Below, one piece after another: positions 1 to 6,209 of a stretch of DNA of 10,454 bases (its first letter is position 1; each line of letters begins with the position of its first letter). Below the pieces are notes generated by a model. The model saw only the letters and a list, made by a program, of their open reading frames with translations, ran no database searches and was not told the origin of the DNA. The stretch is from CAYGVT01 sp964353355 (GTDB lineage: Archaea; Thermoplasmatota; DTKX01; GCA-020343715), in the NCBI GenBank assembly GCA_964353355.1, contig CAYGVT010000011.1, positions 1 through 10,454 of the forward strand. The letters run 5' to 3'. A program made the translations under genes and the position numbers.

Positions 1-224
1 AGGAAGATCAGCGGGGGAAGCAGATCAGCCAAGGGCGCGGAGATCACCCAGACGCTGATGAGCGTTACCCAAACATGCCGTGTGCAGAGAAGGAACCTCT
101 TGGATTATGGGCCAGCCATCCTCAACACTTCACATGGCTGATCTCTTGCGTTCCCCAGATGGCATAAGTGGCACCCCCTGGATTGGTGCCGGAGGATTGA
201 TGCGCCCGGACGACTCTGGGCGGG

Positions 225-869
225 ATGCCCATGCCATTCCTGGGAACCCGACAGAGGCGCCTTGCCGCGATCATCATCCTTTCGATTGGAGCATATGTGC
301 TCCTCTCGGCAGCGACGGCGACCATCCCCTGGGGCCATGCGGCCTCCATGTCGCTCTCGTTCGTCGCGCTGCCCGTGGCCGTCGTGGCCCTCGACAAGGA
401 GCGCCTGGCCCTTGGCCGCCTGGACAGGTGGCTGCCCCTGTCGTTCGCGGTCTACCTCCCGTTCACGGTCTGGACGCTCGCCTACGTGCCGTCGGACCCC
501 GGGTTCTTCCATGATTGGGCCCGCATCGACGACGGCGCGATGTCCGTGATGGCGCACGCCATCCTCGTCGCCGTGGCGGTGGCCTCAGTCGACTTCTTCT
601 GCAGGCGCGTGGTGCAGCGCGAATCCGCTGACGAGTGGGGCGAGGGCGTGGGCTACGCGGTCGCGACCGTCGCATGGATGCTGGGGCACGTCCCGGAGCT
701 GGGGTGGCTGCCAGGCGTCATGGGGCTTGCCGGGGCCATCGCCTACGTCACCCTCGCCGGCGTCCTGGGCGGTTACGTCTACATGAGGGGCGGGAACGTC
801 GCCGGCCTCATGCTGGGGCATGCGACCCTCAACTGGGCCGCGATCGCGGTGGCCATCGCCTGGACCTGA
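225..869 (+). CDS. CPBP-like polytopic membrane protein with altered first motif
   Basis: A 214-residue protein with about six hydrophobic segments, the first at roughly residues 13-34. Its C-terminal half follows the CPBP intramembrane-protease layout (Abi/Rce1-like): VDFFCRR at 122-128 stands where EExxxR is expected, WMLGH at 151-155 matches the second motif with H155, and GHATLN at 198-203 gives the HxxxN third motif (H199, N203). The first glutamate is valine and the second is aspartate, so activity as a peptidase is doubtful; the arginine is kept. Known members act as prenyl-protein peptidases or in bacteriocin self-protection, but the role here is unknown. The start is ATG 225 or ATG 231, because an in-frame stop lies at 198-200. 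A GGAGG at 191-195 is well spaced from an ATG in another frame at 200, not from 225. The gene ends 141 bases before the ABC exporter operon, which has its own TATA box, so cotranscription is not required. The coding call is firm; the family call is moderate. Confidence 0.72.
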   Translation: MPMPFLGTRQRRLAAIIILSIGAYVLLSAATATIPWGHAASMSLSFVALPVAVVALDKERLALGRLDRWLPLSFAVYLPFTVWTLAYVPSDPGFFHDWARIDDGAMSVMAHAILVAVAVASVDFFCRRVVQRESADEWGEGVGYAVATVAWMLGHVPELGWLPGVMGLAGAIAYVTLAGVLGGYVYMRGGNVAGLMLGHATLNWAAIAVAIAWT

Positions 870-925
870 TTGCCCCGTTCCGGACTTCTCCTGGTGGGGA
901 CATCAAGACCGCCCCTGGGCTGGAC

Positions 926-937
926 AAACCCTATATC
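926..937 (+). promoter_or_regulatory. Archaeal BRE/TATA-like promoter of the ABC exporter operon
   Basis: An A-rich element (aaacc) is followed by CTATAT at 931-936 in otherwise G+C-rich DNA. Archaeal transcription normally starts about 25 bases downstream, here near 957-962. That leaves a leader of about 50 bases before the GTG at 1011, which contains the GAGGGAAGGG ribosome-binding stretch at 995-1004. The position rules out the upstream in-frame ATG at 870 as the start of the ATPase gene. Inferred from sequence only. Confidence 0.5.
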
Positions 938-1010
938 CCCCGGTCAACATCAGGCTCCCAAGCCTGGACCGACTGGGCGCCCATCGCGGCCCCTGAGGGA
1001 AGGGACGGGT

Positions 1011-2015
1011 GTGGTCGCGATGGTGATGGCGGTGGGAGCCTCGGCCAGCGGTCCGAGCGCGGACGGACCGTCGGGGCCTGTCATTAAGCTCGAGGGCCTT
1101 ACGAAGTACTACGGGCGTCACCGGGGCATCGAGGGCGTCGACCTCACCATCGGGCGCGGCGAGGTCTTCGGGTTCCTCGGGCCCAACGGCTCGGGCAAGA
1201 CCACGACCATCAGGACGATGCTGGACCTCATCAGGAGGACAGGGGGCGAGTGCCGCGTGCTCGGGCTCGACTCGGAGGAGGGCTGCAAGGAGATACACCG
1301 CCGGACGGGGTACCTGCCCGGCGAGTACGGGCTCTACGAGGCCCTCACGGTGGAGACCTTCCTCGGCTTCCTGCTCGACCTGCGCGACGCGCGCGCCTCG
1401 GAGGGGCGGATGAGGGAGCTCGCCAGCATGTTCGAGCTCGACCTGGGCAGGCGCATCTCCGAGCTATCGAAGGGCAACCGCCAGAAGGTCGGCCTCGTCC
1501 AGGCCTTCATGCACGACCCGGAGCTCGTCATCCTCGACGAGCCCACCTCTGGGCTCGACCCCATCATGCAGCAGCGGTTCTACGCCCTGGCGAGAAAGGA
1601 GAGCGCGCGGGGGCACACCGTTTTCATGTCCACGCACCTTCTCTCCGAGGTCGAGAGCGTGTGCGACCGCGTCGCCATCGTGCGAGACGGCCGGCTCGTC
1701 ATGGTCGAGCGCCTCGACGAGCTCAAGGAGCGGTTCGGAAAGGTGCTGCACGTGACGTTCGACGCGGACGTGCCCAGGTCCGCGCTCGAGAGGCCAGGCG
1801 TCGCAGACCTGAGACAGGAGGGCCGCAGCTTCACAATGACCGTGAGGGGCGACATCGACGAGGTCGTCAAGGCGGTCGCGGCCCACCGCGTGGTCTCGCT
1901 CACGATGGAGACGTACCACCTCGAGCAGCTCTTCTTCGACCTCTATGACGGAGGCGGCCGTGACGGTGCCGCGCCAGCCCAGGACCCCCGAGGGAAAGGG
2001 GGTGGGAAACGATGA
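1011..2015 (+). CDS. ABC-2 type exporter, ATP-binding subunit
   Basis: ATPase of a two-component ABC exporter; it hydrolyses ATP at the inner membrane face to drive the permease encoded next. Counting from ATG 1020, Walker A is GPNGSGKTT at 54-62, the signature is LSKGNRQK at 149-156, Walker B and D-loop are LVILDEPTSGLDP at 169-181, and the H-loop histidine is H196 in STHLL. The usual Q-loop glutamine is not present; the segment reads GYLPGEYGLYE. After about residue 235 comes a C-terminal extension of the kind found in DrrA/CcmA-like exporters (COG1131). I chose GTG 1011 because GAGGGAAGGG (995-1004) ends six bases before it; ATG 1020 is the alternative. The frame is open back to 870, but that part covers the promoter. 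The last four bases (ATGA) are shared with the permease start, which indicates translational coupling. Substrate unknown. Confidence 0.93.
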   Translation: MVAMVMAVGASASGPSADGPSGPVIKLEGLTKYYGRHRGIEGVDLTIGRGEVFGFLGPNGSGKTTTIRTMLDLIRRTGGECRVLGLDSEEGCKEIHRRTGYLPGEYGLYEALTVETFLGFLLDLRDARASEGRMRELASMFELDLGRRISELSKGNRQKVGLVQAFMHDPELVILDEPTSGLDPIMQQRFYALARKESARGHTVFMSTHLLSEVESVCDRVAIVRDGRLVMVERLDELKERFGKVLHVTFDADVPRSALERPGVADLRQEGRSFTMTVRGDIDEVVKAVAAHRVVSLTMETYHLEQLFFDLYDGGGRDGAAPAQDPRGKGGGKR

Positions 2016-3148
2016 GGCCCCCCATGGGCATGCACCTGCTATGGATGACCCTCCGCCAGACCTGGAAGGGGCTATTGATCTTCTCCTGCATCCTGGTATT
2101 CATCACCTGGGGCATGACCGTAATCTACCCCGAGTTCCTCAAGATGCAGGAGGAGGACCTCTCGGAGGCGCAGGGCATCAGGCTCACATGGCAGGACGAG
2201 CCAAACCACGTCATCAACCTCACCTGGCACCCGGTGCTGAGCGCGGTCAACTACACCGTGCTCGAGAACAACCAGAGCTTCGACATCTCGACCATCATCG
2301 CGCTCCTCGGCGGTGACCCCTCCAACTTGACAATCTCGGTGGCCTATGTCGGCACGGGCACCTCGCTCGCAAAGACCGTCGACGTCAACCAGACATGGTA
2401 CTTCACCGTCCTGGTCCGCCTCGCCGACGGGAACATGACGGGCACTGGCGTCGTCACCACGAGGGACATCGGCACCACCATATACGAGAAGATGATGGAG
2501 GACCCGATGTACTCGGCCTTCAGCGGGGGTCGGAACATCAACATCTTCTCCTTCAGGGGCTTCGTCGATGTGGAGCTCATGTCCTACTGGGCGCTGATGG
2601 TCGGGTTCTATGCCGCCTACTTCGGCGTCGGGTCCGTGTCCCGCGACGTCGAGCGCAAGACCATGGACATCCTGCTCTCGACGCCCCTGAGCCGGCGCAG
2701 GCTGCTGCTCGAGCGCGGCGCCGCCGTCGCCCTCGCCATGCTGCTCCTCTCCGTCGTGGGCGGCATCGGGGTCATCATCGGGGGTGCGCAATCCGGCGTC
2801 GATGTGCCCGTGGGGGATGTGATGGCCGCGTTCATAGGATGCTGGCCACTGCTGGTCGCCATAGGGGCCCTCAGCATGCTGCTTTCGGTCCTCCTCAACG
2901 ACCAGAAGGCGGCGATGGGGCTGAGCTTCGCAATCGTGCTCGTGTCGTACGTGCTCAACTACGCCTCGTTCCTGTCCAAGGGGCTCAAGCCGCTCCGGTG
3001 GGCGACGCCGATGGGCTACTACGACCACACCGGGCTGATGCTCGGCGACTGGTCCAGGTGGGGCGACGTGGGCGCGATGCTCGCCCTCACGGCCGTCATC
3101 GCGCTGCTGGCGGTGTGGCTGTTCCAGCGCAAGGAGCTCCCGACCTGA
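2012..3148 (+). CDS. ABC-2 type permease with fibronectin-III-like outer domain
   Basis: Membrane partner of the preceding ATPase, 378 residues. One helix lies at about 21-38, then a hydrophilic stretch of about 145 residues, then five further helices at roughly 187-207, 237-260, 270-295, 307-330 and 351-372. The stretch VERKTMDILLSTPLSRRR (213-230) after the second helix is the cytoplasmic coupling segment typical of ABC-2 permeases (ERKxGTxxxLLxxPxSR). The loop at about 57-152 reads like a single fibronectin-III-type beta sandwich: INLTWHPV near its start, NYTVLEN, a central ISVAYV strand and WYFTVLVRLADG near its end. It carries six N-X-S/T sequons, at N69, N80, N87, N105, N126 and N141. 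The start ATG overlaps the ATPase stop by four bases, with a purine-rich gggaaaggg stretch at 1991-1999 upstream. The export substrate cannot be told from sequence. The permease call is firm; the domain call is an inference from pattern. Confidence 0.9.
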   Translation: MRPPMGMHLLWMTLRQTWKGLLIFSCILVFITWGMTVIYPEFLKMQEEDLSEAQGIRLTWQDEPNHVINLTWHPVLSAVNYTVLENNQSFDISTIIALLGGDPSNLTISVAYVGTGTSLAKTVDVNQTWYFTVLVRLADGNMTGTGVVTTRDIGTTIYEKMMEDPMYSAFSGGRNINIFSFRGFVDVELMSYWALMVGFYAAYFGVGSVSRDVERKTMDILLSTPLSRRRLLLERGAAVALAMLLLSVVGGIGVIIGGAQSGVDVPVGDVMAAFIGCWPLLVAIGALSMLLSVLLNDQKAAMGLSFAIVLVSYVLNYASFLSKGLKPLRWATPMGYYDHTGLMLGDWSRWGDVGAMLALTAVIALLAVWLFQRKELPT

Positions 3149-3150
3149 GC

Positions 3151-3171
3151 GGCGCAAATTAGAAATGCGCC
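3151..3171. promoter_or_regulatory. AT-rich inverted repeat, probable promoter of the Nudix gene
   Basis: GGCGCA (3151-3156) and TGCGCC (3166-3171) form a perfect six-base inverted repeat around the AT-rich core AATTAGAAA. The core would serve as a TATA box with initiation near 3185, just before ATG 3192, giving a nearly leaderless mRNA. It lies three bases after the permease stop, so it could instead be a terminator hairpin of the ABC operon, or an operator. Sequence-only inference. Confidence 0.35.
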
Positions 3172-3191
3172 CACGCCCGCTCACGCCCCCG

Positions 3192-3692
3192 ATGACGGAA
3201 CCCTCGAGGCAGCGCGGACGCATCCTGCTCGGCTCGGGCGCCATCGTCGTGCATCCCGCGGGCGACCGCGTTCTCATGGTCCGCCACCGCGACATGGAGG
3301 GGGACTTCTGGAGGGGGAAGTGGATCTTCCCTGGCGGCCTCGTGGAGCTCGGCGAGACGCTCGCGGAGGCCGCCGCGCGGGAGGTCGAGGAGGAGACGGG
3401 CGTGCGCATAACGGCCGGGCACGCCATCCCCCCGCACGACCGCATCGTCCGGGGGGCGGACGGCCGCGTGGAGCTGCACGTCGTCTACAACGTGCGGTGG
3501 GCCCTGGCGCAGGGCGACGCCATCAGGCCCGGCGACGACGTCGCGGACGTCGCATGGTTCACGGCATCGCGGCTGCGGGAGGCCAGGGCCGAGGTCCACG
3601 AGGACACTTGGCATCTCATCTCGCACTCGGAGCTGCTGACCCTTCTCGAGCGCGGTATCCACGATCTCGCATCGCTTCCGGCATTGCGATGA
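3192..3692 (+). CDS. Nudix hydrolase
   Basis: Hydrolyses a nucleoside diphosphate linked to another moiety, with Mg2+ or Mn2+; the substrate (ADP-ribose, a damaged NTP, a nucleotide sugar or other) cannot be told. Counted from ATG 3192, the Nudix box Gx5Ex7REUxEExGU is complete at residues 49-71: G49, E55, R63, E64, E67, E68 and G70, preceded by WIFPG. The core starts at about residue 11 and extends to the WFT strand near 121-125; at 166 residues the protein has the usual length for a single-domain member. An in-frame ATG at 3165 is possible, but it lies inside the AT-rich promoter-like inverted repeat and has no ribosome-binding site. ATG 3192 has none either, which suits a leaderless transcript. 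The gene converges with the zinc-ribbon operon, with 36 bases between the stops. Confidence 0.92.
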   Translation: MTEPSRQRGRILLGSGAIVVHPAGDRVLMVRHRDMEGDFWRGKWIFPGGLVELGETLAEAAAREVEEETGVRITAGHAIPPHDRIVRGADGRVELHVVYNVRWALAQGDAIRPGDDVADVAWFTASRLREARAEVHEDTWHLISHSELLTLLERGIHDLASLPALR

Positions 3693-3706
3693 GCCCTTGC
3701 CGGGCC

Positions 3707-3720
3707 AGCGGAGGACCGCT
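3707..3720. terminator. Small hairpin between convergent genes
   Basis: AGCGG (3707-3711) and CCGCT (3716-3720) can pair around the loop AGGA, in the 36-base gap between the Nudix stop and the stop of the zinc-ribbon operon. There is no T-run on either side, and archaeal termination usually depends on one, so the role is uncertain. Confidence 0.2.
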
Positions 3721-3728
3721 TCCCGCTC

Positions 3729-4019
3729 CTACTTGGAGGGGCCATCGGTGTCCGGTCCCTTGCGGGCCTCCCACTTGGTCCCCTTGGTGCGGACGGACGC
3801 GTCCGCCTCGCGCTCCTTGCCGAGCTCGTAGGCGAGCATGTCATGGCACTGGGAGCAGTGGACATGCCTGTCCACAAAGTAGAGCTCCTCCCCCAGCGCG
3901 ACCTCGCGGCCGCAGACGGTGCACACCCTGCTCGACCTGGGTGGCCCTGGCGTCCCCTCCGCGCGCGGCGCGCGCGACCTCCTCAGCCGCAGCGCGTGCG
4001 CTGTCACCGGGTCAAACAT
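3729..4019 (-). CDS. Small zinc-ribbon protein, second gene of the pair
   Basis: A 96-residue protein with a treble-clef or LIM-like zinc site: C33 and C36 in CTVCGR, then H54-C55 and C58-H59 in HCSQCHDML, separated by the short strand segment EELYFVD. The first 30 residues are basic and rich in Arg, Pro and Ala; the tail after about residue 68 is charged (EREAD, RTKGTKWEARKG) and looks unstructured. The start is ATG at 4019-4017, preceded by GAGGAG four bases upstream; that site lies inside the last codons of the upstream gene and encodes its Glu-Glu. The two genes overlap by eight bases (ATGTTTGA), so this one is very probably translated by re-initiation after its partner. The frame is open further upstream, but that part only mirrors the partner gene. 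Function unknown; a protein- or nucleic-acid-binding adaptor is possible. Confidence 0.72.
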   Translation of the reverse strand: MFDPVTAHALRLRRSRAPRAEGTPGPPRSSRVCTVCGREVALGEELYFVDRHVHCSQCHDMLAYELGKEREADASVRTKGTKWEARKGPDTDGPSK

Positions 4020-4203
4020 TGAACTCCTCGGTGATGGTGTATCCCGCCTTCCAGGCCTCAGGGTCGCCCTCGGAGCCCTTGGGGACTCTGATGAAGAAGA
4101 TGGTCCGGCACTCGGTGCACGCGTAGGCGTTGCGGCCATCGGCCAGGAAGAACGGGACAAGGTGGCCGTCCTTGCACATCCCGCACTTGGGGTAATCGCT
4201 CAT
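4012..4203 (-). CDS. Small CxxC-CxxC zinc-ribbon protein, first gene of the pair
   Basis: A 63-residue protein with one four-cysteine zinc ribbon: C7 and C10 in CGMC, and C29 and C32 in CTEC, separated by 18 residues containing LVPFFLADGR. The rest is a short C-terminal tail (TITEEFNV). The start ATG at 4203-4201 follows GAGG by six bases; a TTG 18 bases upstream in frame is a weaker option. A TATA-like box on the minus strand at 4244-4237 would start transcription near 4214, leaving a leader of about ten bases. The gene heads an operon with the second zinc-ribbon gene, sharing eight bases with it, and is divergent from the TctA-like permease. I do not recognise a named family; small zinc ribbons in archaea are often subunits or regulators in nucleic-acid processes, but nothing here shows which. 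Confidence 0.75.
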   Translation of the reverse strand: MSDYPKCGMCKDGHLVPFFLADGRNAYACTECRTIFFIRVPKGSEGDPEAWKAGYTITEEFNV

Positions 4204-4236
4204 CCGTGGTCCTCGGGGCAAGGATTGGCAAGCGCC

Positions 4237-4244
4237 CTATTTAC
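4237..4244 (-). promoter_or_regulatory. TATA-like box of the zinc-ribbon operon
   Basis: Read on the minus strand this is GTAAATAG, an AT-rich island in G+C-rich DNA. It lies 34 bases before ATG 4203, so a start of transcription about 25 bases downstream would leave a short leader containing GAGG. Spacing and composition are the only evidence. Confidence 0.45.
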
Positions 4245-4294
4245 CACTTGTGGGACCGTTGCCGGCGATTGCCAATGATGGTTCTCACGGGCAT

Positions 4295-4302
4295 CATATG
4301 AA
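4295..4302 (+). promoter_or_regulatory. TATA-like box giving a probably leaderless TctA-like mRNA
   Basis: CATATGAA sits 24-31 bases before ATG 4326, which is where archaeal transcription would start. No Shine-Dalgarno sequence precedes 4326. Together these suggest a leaderless mRNA. The ATG within the element at 4298 is not in frame with the gene. Confidence 0.4.
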
Positions 4303-4325
4303 GGCTCGGTCCCTCGTCGGGGCCG

Positions 4326-5672
4326 ATGGGCGCGGACATCCCCCTGCTCGCGGTCGTCTTCGCCTCCTCCCTCGGCTCGCTGCTGGGCAGCGCGACCGGC
4401 CTGGTCCCGGGGCTGCACACGAACAACGTCGCGGCCGTGCTGCTCGCCCTCGCAGCGGGCGCGGGGGACGCGTCGCTGCCGGTCTCATGCGCGGTCATGT
4501 CGTGCGCGGTCGCGCATACCCTGGCCGCGGCCGTCCCTGGCATCTTCCTGGCAGCGCCGAAGGGGGAGAGCGTGCTCGCGATGCTGCCCGGCCACAGGCT
4601 GCTCAAGGCGGGGATGGGCGCGGAGGCGCTCCGTCTCCACGTCGGGGGTTGCCTGGGCGCGCTCGCGATCTCGATGGCCATCCTGGTGCCTCTCAGGTGC
4701 CTGCTCGCTCCGCCAGTGGGCCTCCACGCCGCGCTGCTGCCATGGCTGGGCCCCTCGCTGCTGCTGGGTTGCGCCCTCATGGTCCTGATGGAGGGCGTGA
4801 GGGAGAGGCCTTCGTCATCGGGGCTGCGTGGATGGCGCGCGACCGCGGTGGCGGCGGGTTTGCTGCTCACCTCAGCGGCCCTCGGCGAGCTCGCCGTGTT
4901 CGACGACAGCGCTCTCCTCGCGGGCGCGGGCATCGGTCCCCTGTTCGTGGGCCTCTTCGGATTGCCCACACTGCTGCATGCAATGCTCGACCCGCCCGCG
5001 AAGGGCACAGAGCCGGTCGTCGCCGCGACCGCGGACGTGGTCGGGGACGATGATGGCGGTCATCCCAGGGGCCTCGCCCACTGGCGCGTGGTGGTGAGGG
5101 GCTCGCTGGTGGGCGCCCTCGTTGGCTGGTTCCCAGGGACGTCGTCGGGCCAGGCCACGATGCTCGCCGTCGTGCGGTCGGGGACCAAGGGCGAGGGAGG
5201 GCTCGAGGGGGCGAGGAGGTACGTCCTGGGCGTCGCCGCGGTCGGGACCGCGAACGTGGTTTTCAACCTCGCGGCGCTCGCGACCTTCCTTCGGGTGCGC
5301 AGCGGCGCGGCCGCGGCGGTCGGGGGGCTCATGGCATGGACCGAGGCCCCCTGGGTCGGGACCCTGCCCCCGGTCGACGTCTCCGCACTGCTGCTCGCCA
5401 TGGCCATAGGGGTATCCATCGCCACGCCCATCGTGCTGATGGGCGGCAGGCTGGCGGGTGCGGCCGCGCCCCTCCTGTCCGACGGGCGCGTGCTCCTCCT
5501 GGTCGCGGCCGCGCTCGCGGCGCTCTGCGTGCTGCCCGGGGGCGCCCGTGCCGCGCTGGTCCTCGTGGCAGCCACCTCCCTGGGCATGCTTCCGCCGATG
5601 CTCGGTGTGATGAGGGTGCACCTCATGGGGGCGATGACCGTCCCCGTGGCGGTGGCGCTCTTGACAGGATAG
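4326..5672 (+). CDS. TctA/COG1784-like polytopic membrane permease
   Basis: A 448-residue, very hydrophobic protein resembling the archaeal branch of the tripartite tricarboxylate transporter large subunit (TctA/DUF112, COG1784). Two related glycine-rich loops mark the family's inverted-repeat halves: GLVPGLHTNN at 25-34, and GWFPGTSSGQA at 267-277. In characterised TctA proteins these loops line the substrate and ion path. The half-domains are joined by a more polar stretch around 220-255. I see no TctB (small membrane subunit) or TctC (binding protein) gene next to it, and archaeal members are often found alone, so the carboxylate substrate cannot be assumed. ATG 4326 begins the first hydrophobic segment directly and fits a leaderless transcript from the TATA-like box at 4295. 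The gene is divergent from the zinc-ribbon operon and convergent with the DUF457-like gene. Confidence 0.82.
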   Translation: MGADIPLLAVVFASSLGSLLGSATGLVPGLHTNNVAAVLLALAAGAGDASLPVSCAVMSCAVAHTLAAAVPGIFLAAPKGESVLAMLPGHRLLKAGMGAEALRLHVGGCLGALAISMAILVPLRCLLAPPVGLHAALLPWLGPSLLLGCALMVLMEGVRERPSSSGLRGWRATAVAAGLLLTSAALGELAVFDDSALLAGAGIGPLFVGLFGLPTLLHAMLDPPAKGTEPVVAATADVVGDDDGGHPRGLAHWRVVVRGSLVGALVGWFPGTSSGQATMLAVVRSGTKGEGGLEGARRYVLGVAAVGTANVVFNLAALATFLRVRSGAAAAVGGLMAWTEAPWVGTLPPVDVSALLLAMAIGVSIATPIVLMGGRLAGAAAPLLSDGRVLLLVAAALAALCVLPGGARAALVLVAATSLGMLPPMLGVMRVHLMGAMTVPVAVALLTG

Positions 5673-5737
5673 CATCCCCGAGGCCCGCGGGACGGGCGTG
5701 GACGCGCCTCTCATCTGTCGCAATAGGGCGTCCGCAT

Positions 5738-5754
5738 GGGGGTTCGGTGCCCCC
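5738..5754. terminator. GC-rich hairpin at the convergent gene ends
   Basis: GGGGG (5738-5742) and CCCCC (5750-5754) can pair around TTCGGTG. The hairpin abuts the TGA (5757-5755) of the minus-strand membrane-protein gene and lies in the 82-base gap after the TctA-like gene. It could limit read-through from either side. No T-run follows it, so termination is only a guess. Confidence 0.25.
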
Positions 5755-6165
5755 TCATCGGGCGGACGGCAAGAGGTACTGCAAGTCGGAGGCGATGTGG
5801 CTCACCGCCCCCACGGCCGCGGGCACGAGAAGGGACGGTGCGAGCAGCCAGACGAGCGCGACGAGAGCCGTCCCCAGCAGTACGTGGGTCACCGCGGCCC
5901 TCCTGAGCATCCCCGTCGAGCGCAGCATGCTCAAGAAGCCCTCGAAGTCCCGCGCGACGTTGCGGGGGTCCGACCAGTGCCTGAGGTCCGTGTCCCGCCT
6001 GGCCGCATGCGCGACCAGGGCCATGATGTCCACGTCTATGACGGCACCGACCGCGCCCCCCACGATCGCCCAGACCACGAGGTTGGTCGCCCCGTCGGTC
6101 CCGAGGAATGGCCAAAGGACGATGGCAGCGACAGCGCCGATGACCAGATGTGCTTGGGGAAGCAT
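5755..6165 (-). CDS. Small DUF457/YdjM-like membrane protein
   Basis: A 136-residue protein with three to four membrane segments (about 6-22, 27-46, 91-109 and 111-128). Polar residues in the membrane parts fall where the DUF457/YdjM metal-dependent membrane hydrolase family keeps its metal ligands: H6, an aspartate pair in AVIDVD (D44, D46; the family pattern is PDxD), TH at 93-94, and SHIASD at 122-127 (H123, D127). The loop at about 52-86 (ARRDTDLRHWSDPRN) is charged and probably cytoplasmic. The protein is a little shorter than most family members, and the family call is tentative. The start ATG 6165 follows GGGGGAG by six bases; a GTG at 6189 in frame would add eight residues. The gene lies 44 bases downstream of carB on the same strand and may be transcribed with it, but nothing links it to carbamoyl phosphate. 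Confidence 0.68.
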   Translation of the reverse strand: MLPQAHLVIGAVAAIVLWPFLGTDGATNLVVWAIVGGAVGAVIDVDIMALVAHAARRDTDLRHWSDPRNVARDFEGFLSMLRSTGMLRRAAVTHVLLGTALVALVWLLAPSLLVPAAVGAVSHIASDLQYLLPSAR

Positions 6166-6209
6166 GGTCGCTCCCCCGATGGGCGTCACCGCATTTCAAG
6201 CCGACGGGC

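Noticed and set aside
1..224. Possible gene end or start at the left edge, including a short hydrophobic minus-strand reading at about 1-75
   Set aside because: No start codon, ribosome-binding site or known motif supports it in any frame, and the piece is too short to judge. I see no tRNA or repeat here either.
870..1010. N-terminal extension of the ABC ATPase from ATG 870
   Set aside because: The extra residues are Pro/Gly-rich and unlike the family, and the stretch contains the TATA-like box at 931.
2072..3445. Long minus-strand open frame opposite the ABC permease and Nudix genes
   Set aside because: It crosses two well-supported plus-strand genes, and its sequence is low-complexity Arg/His/Glu/Gly with no recognisable fold.
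3955..3980. GC-rich self-complementary run (cgcgcgcggcgcgcgcg) as a regulatory hairpin
   Set aside because: It lies inside the second zinc-ribbon gene and encodes its Arg/Ala-rich N-terminal part. Nothing shows a separate role.
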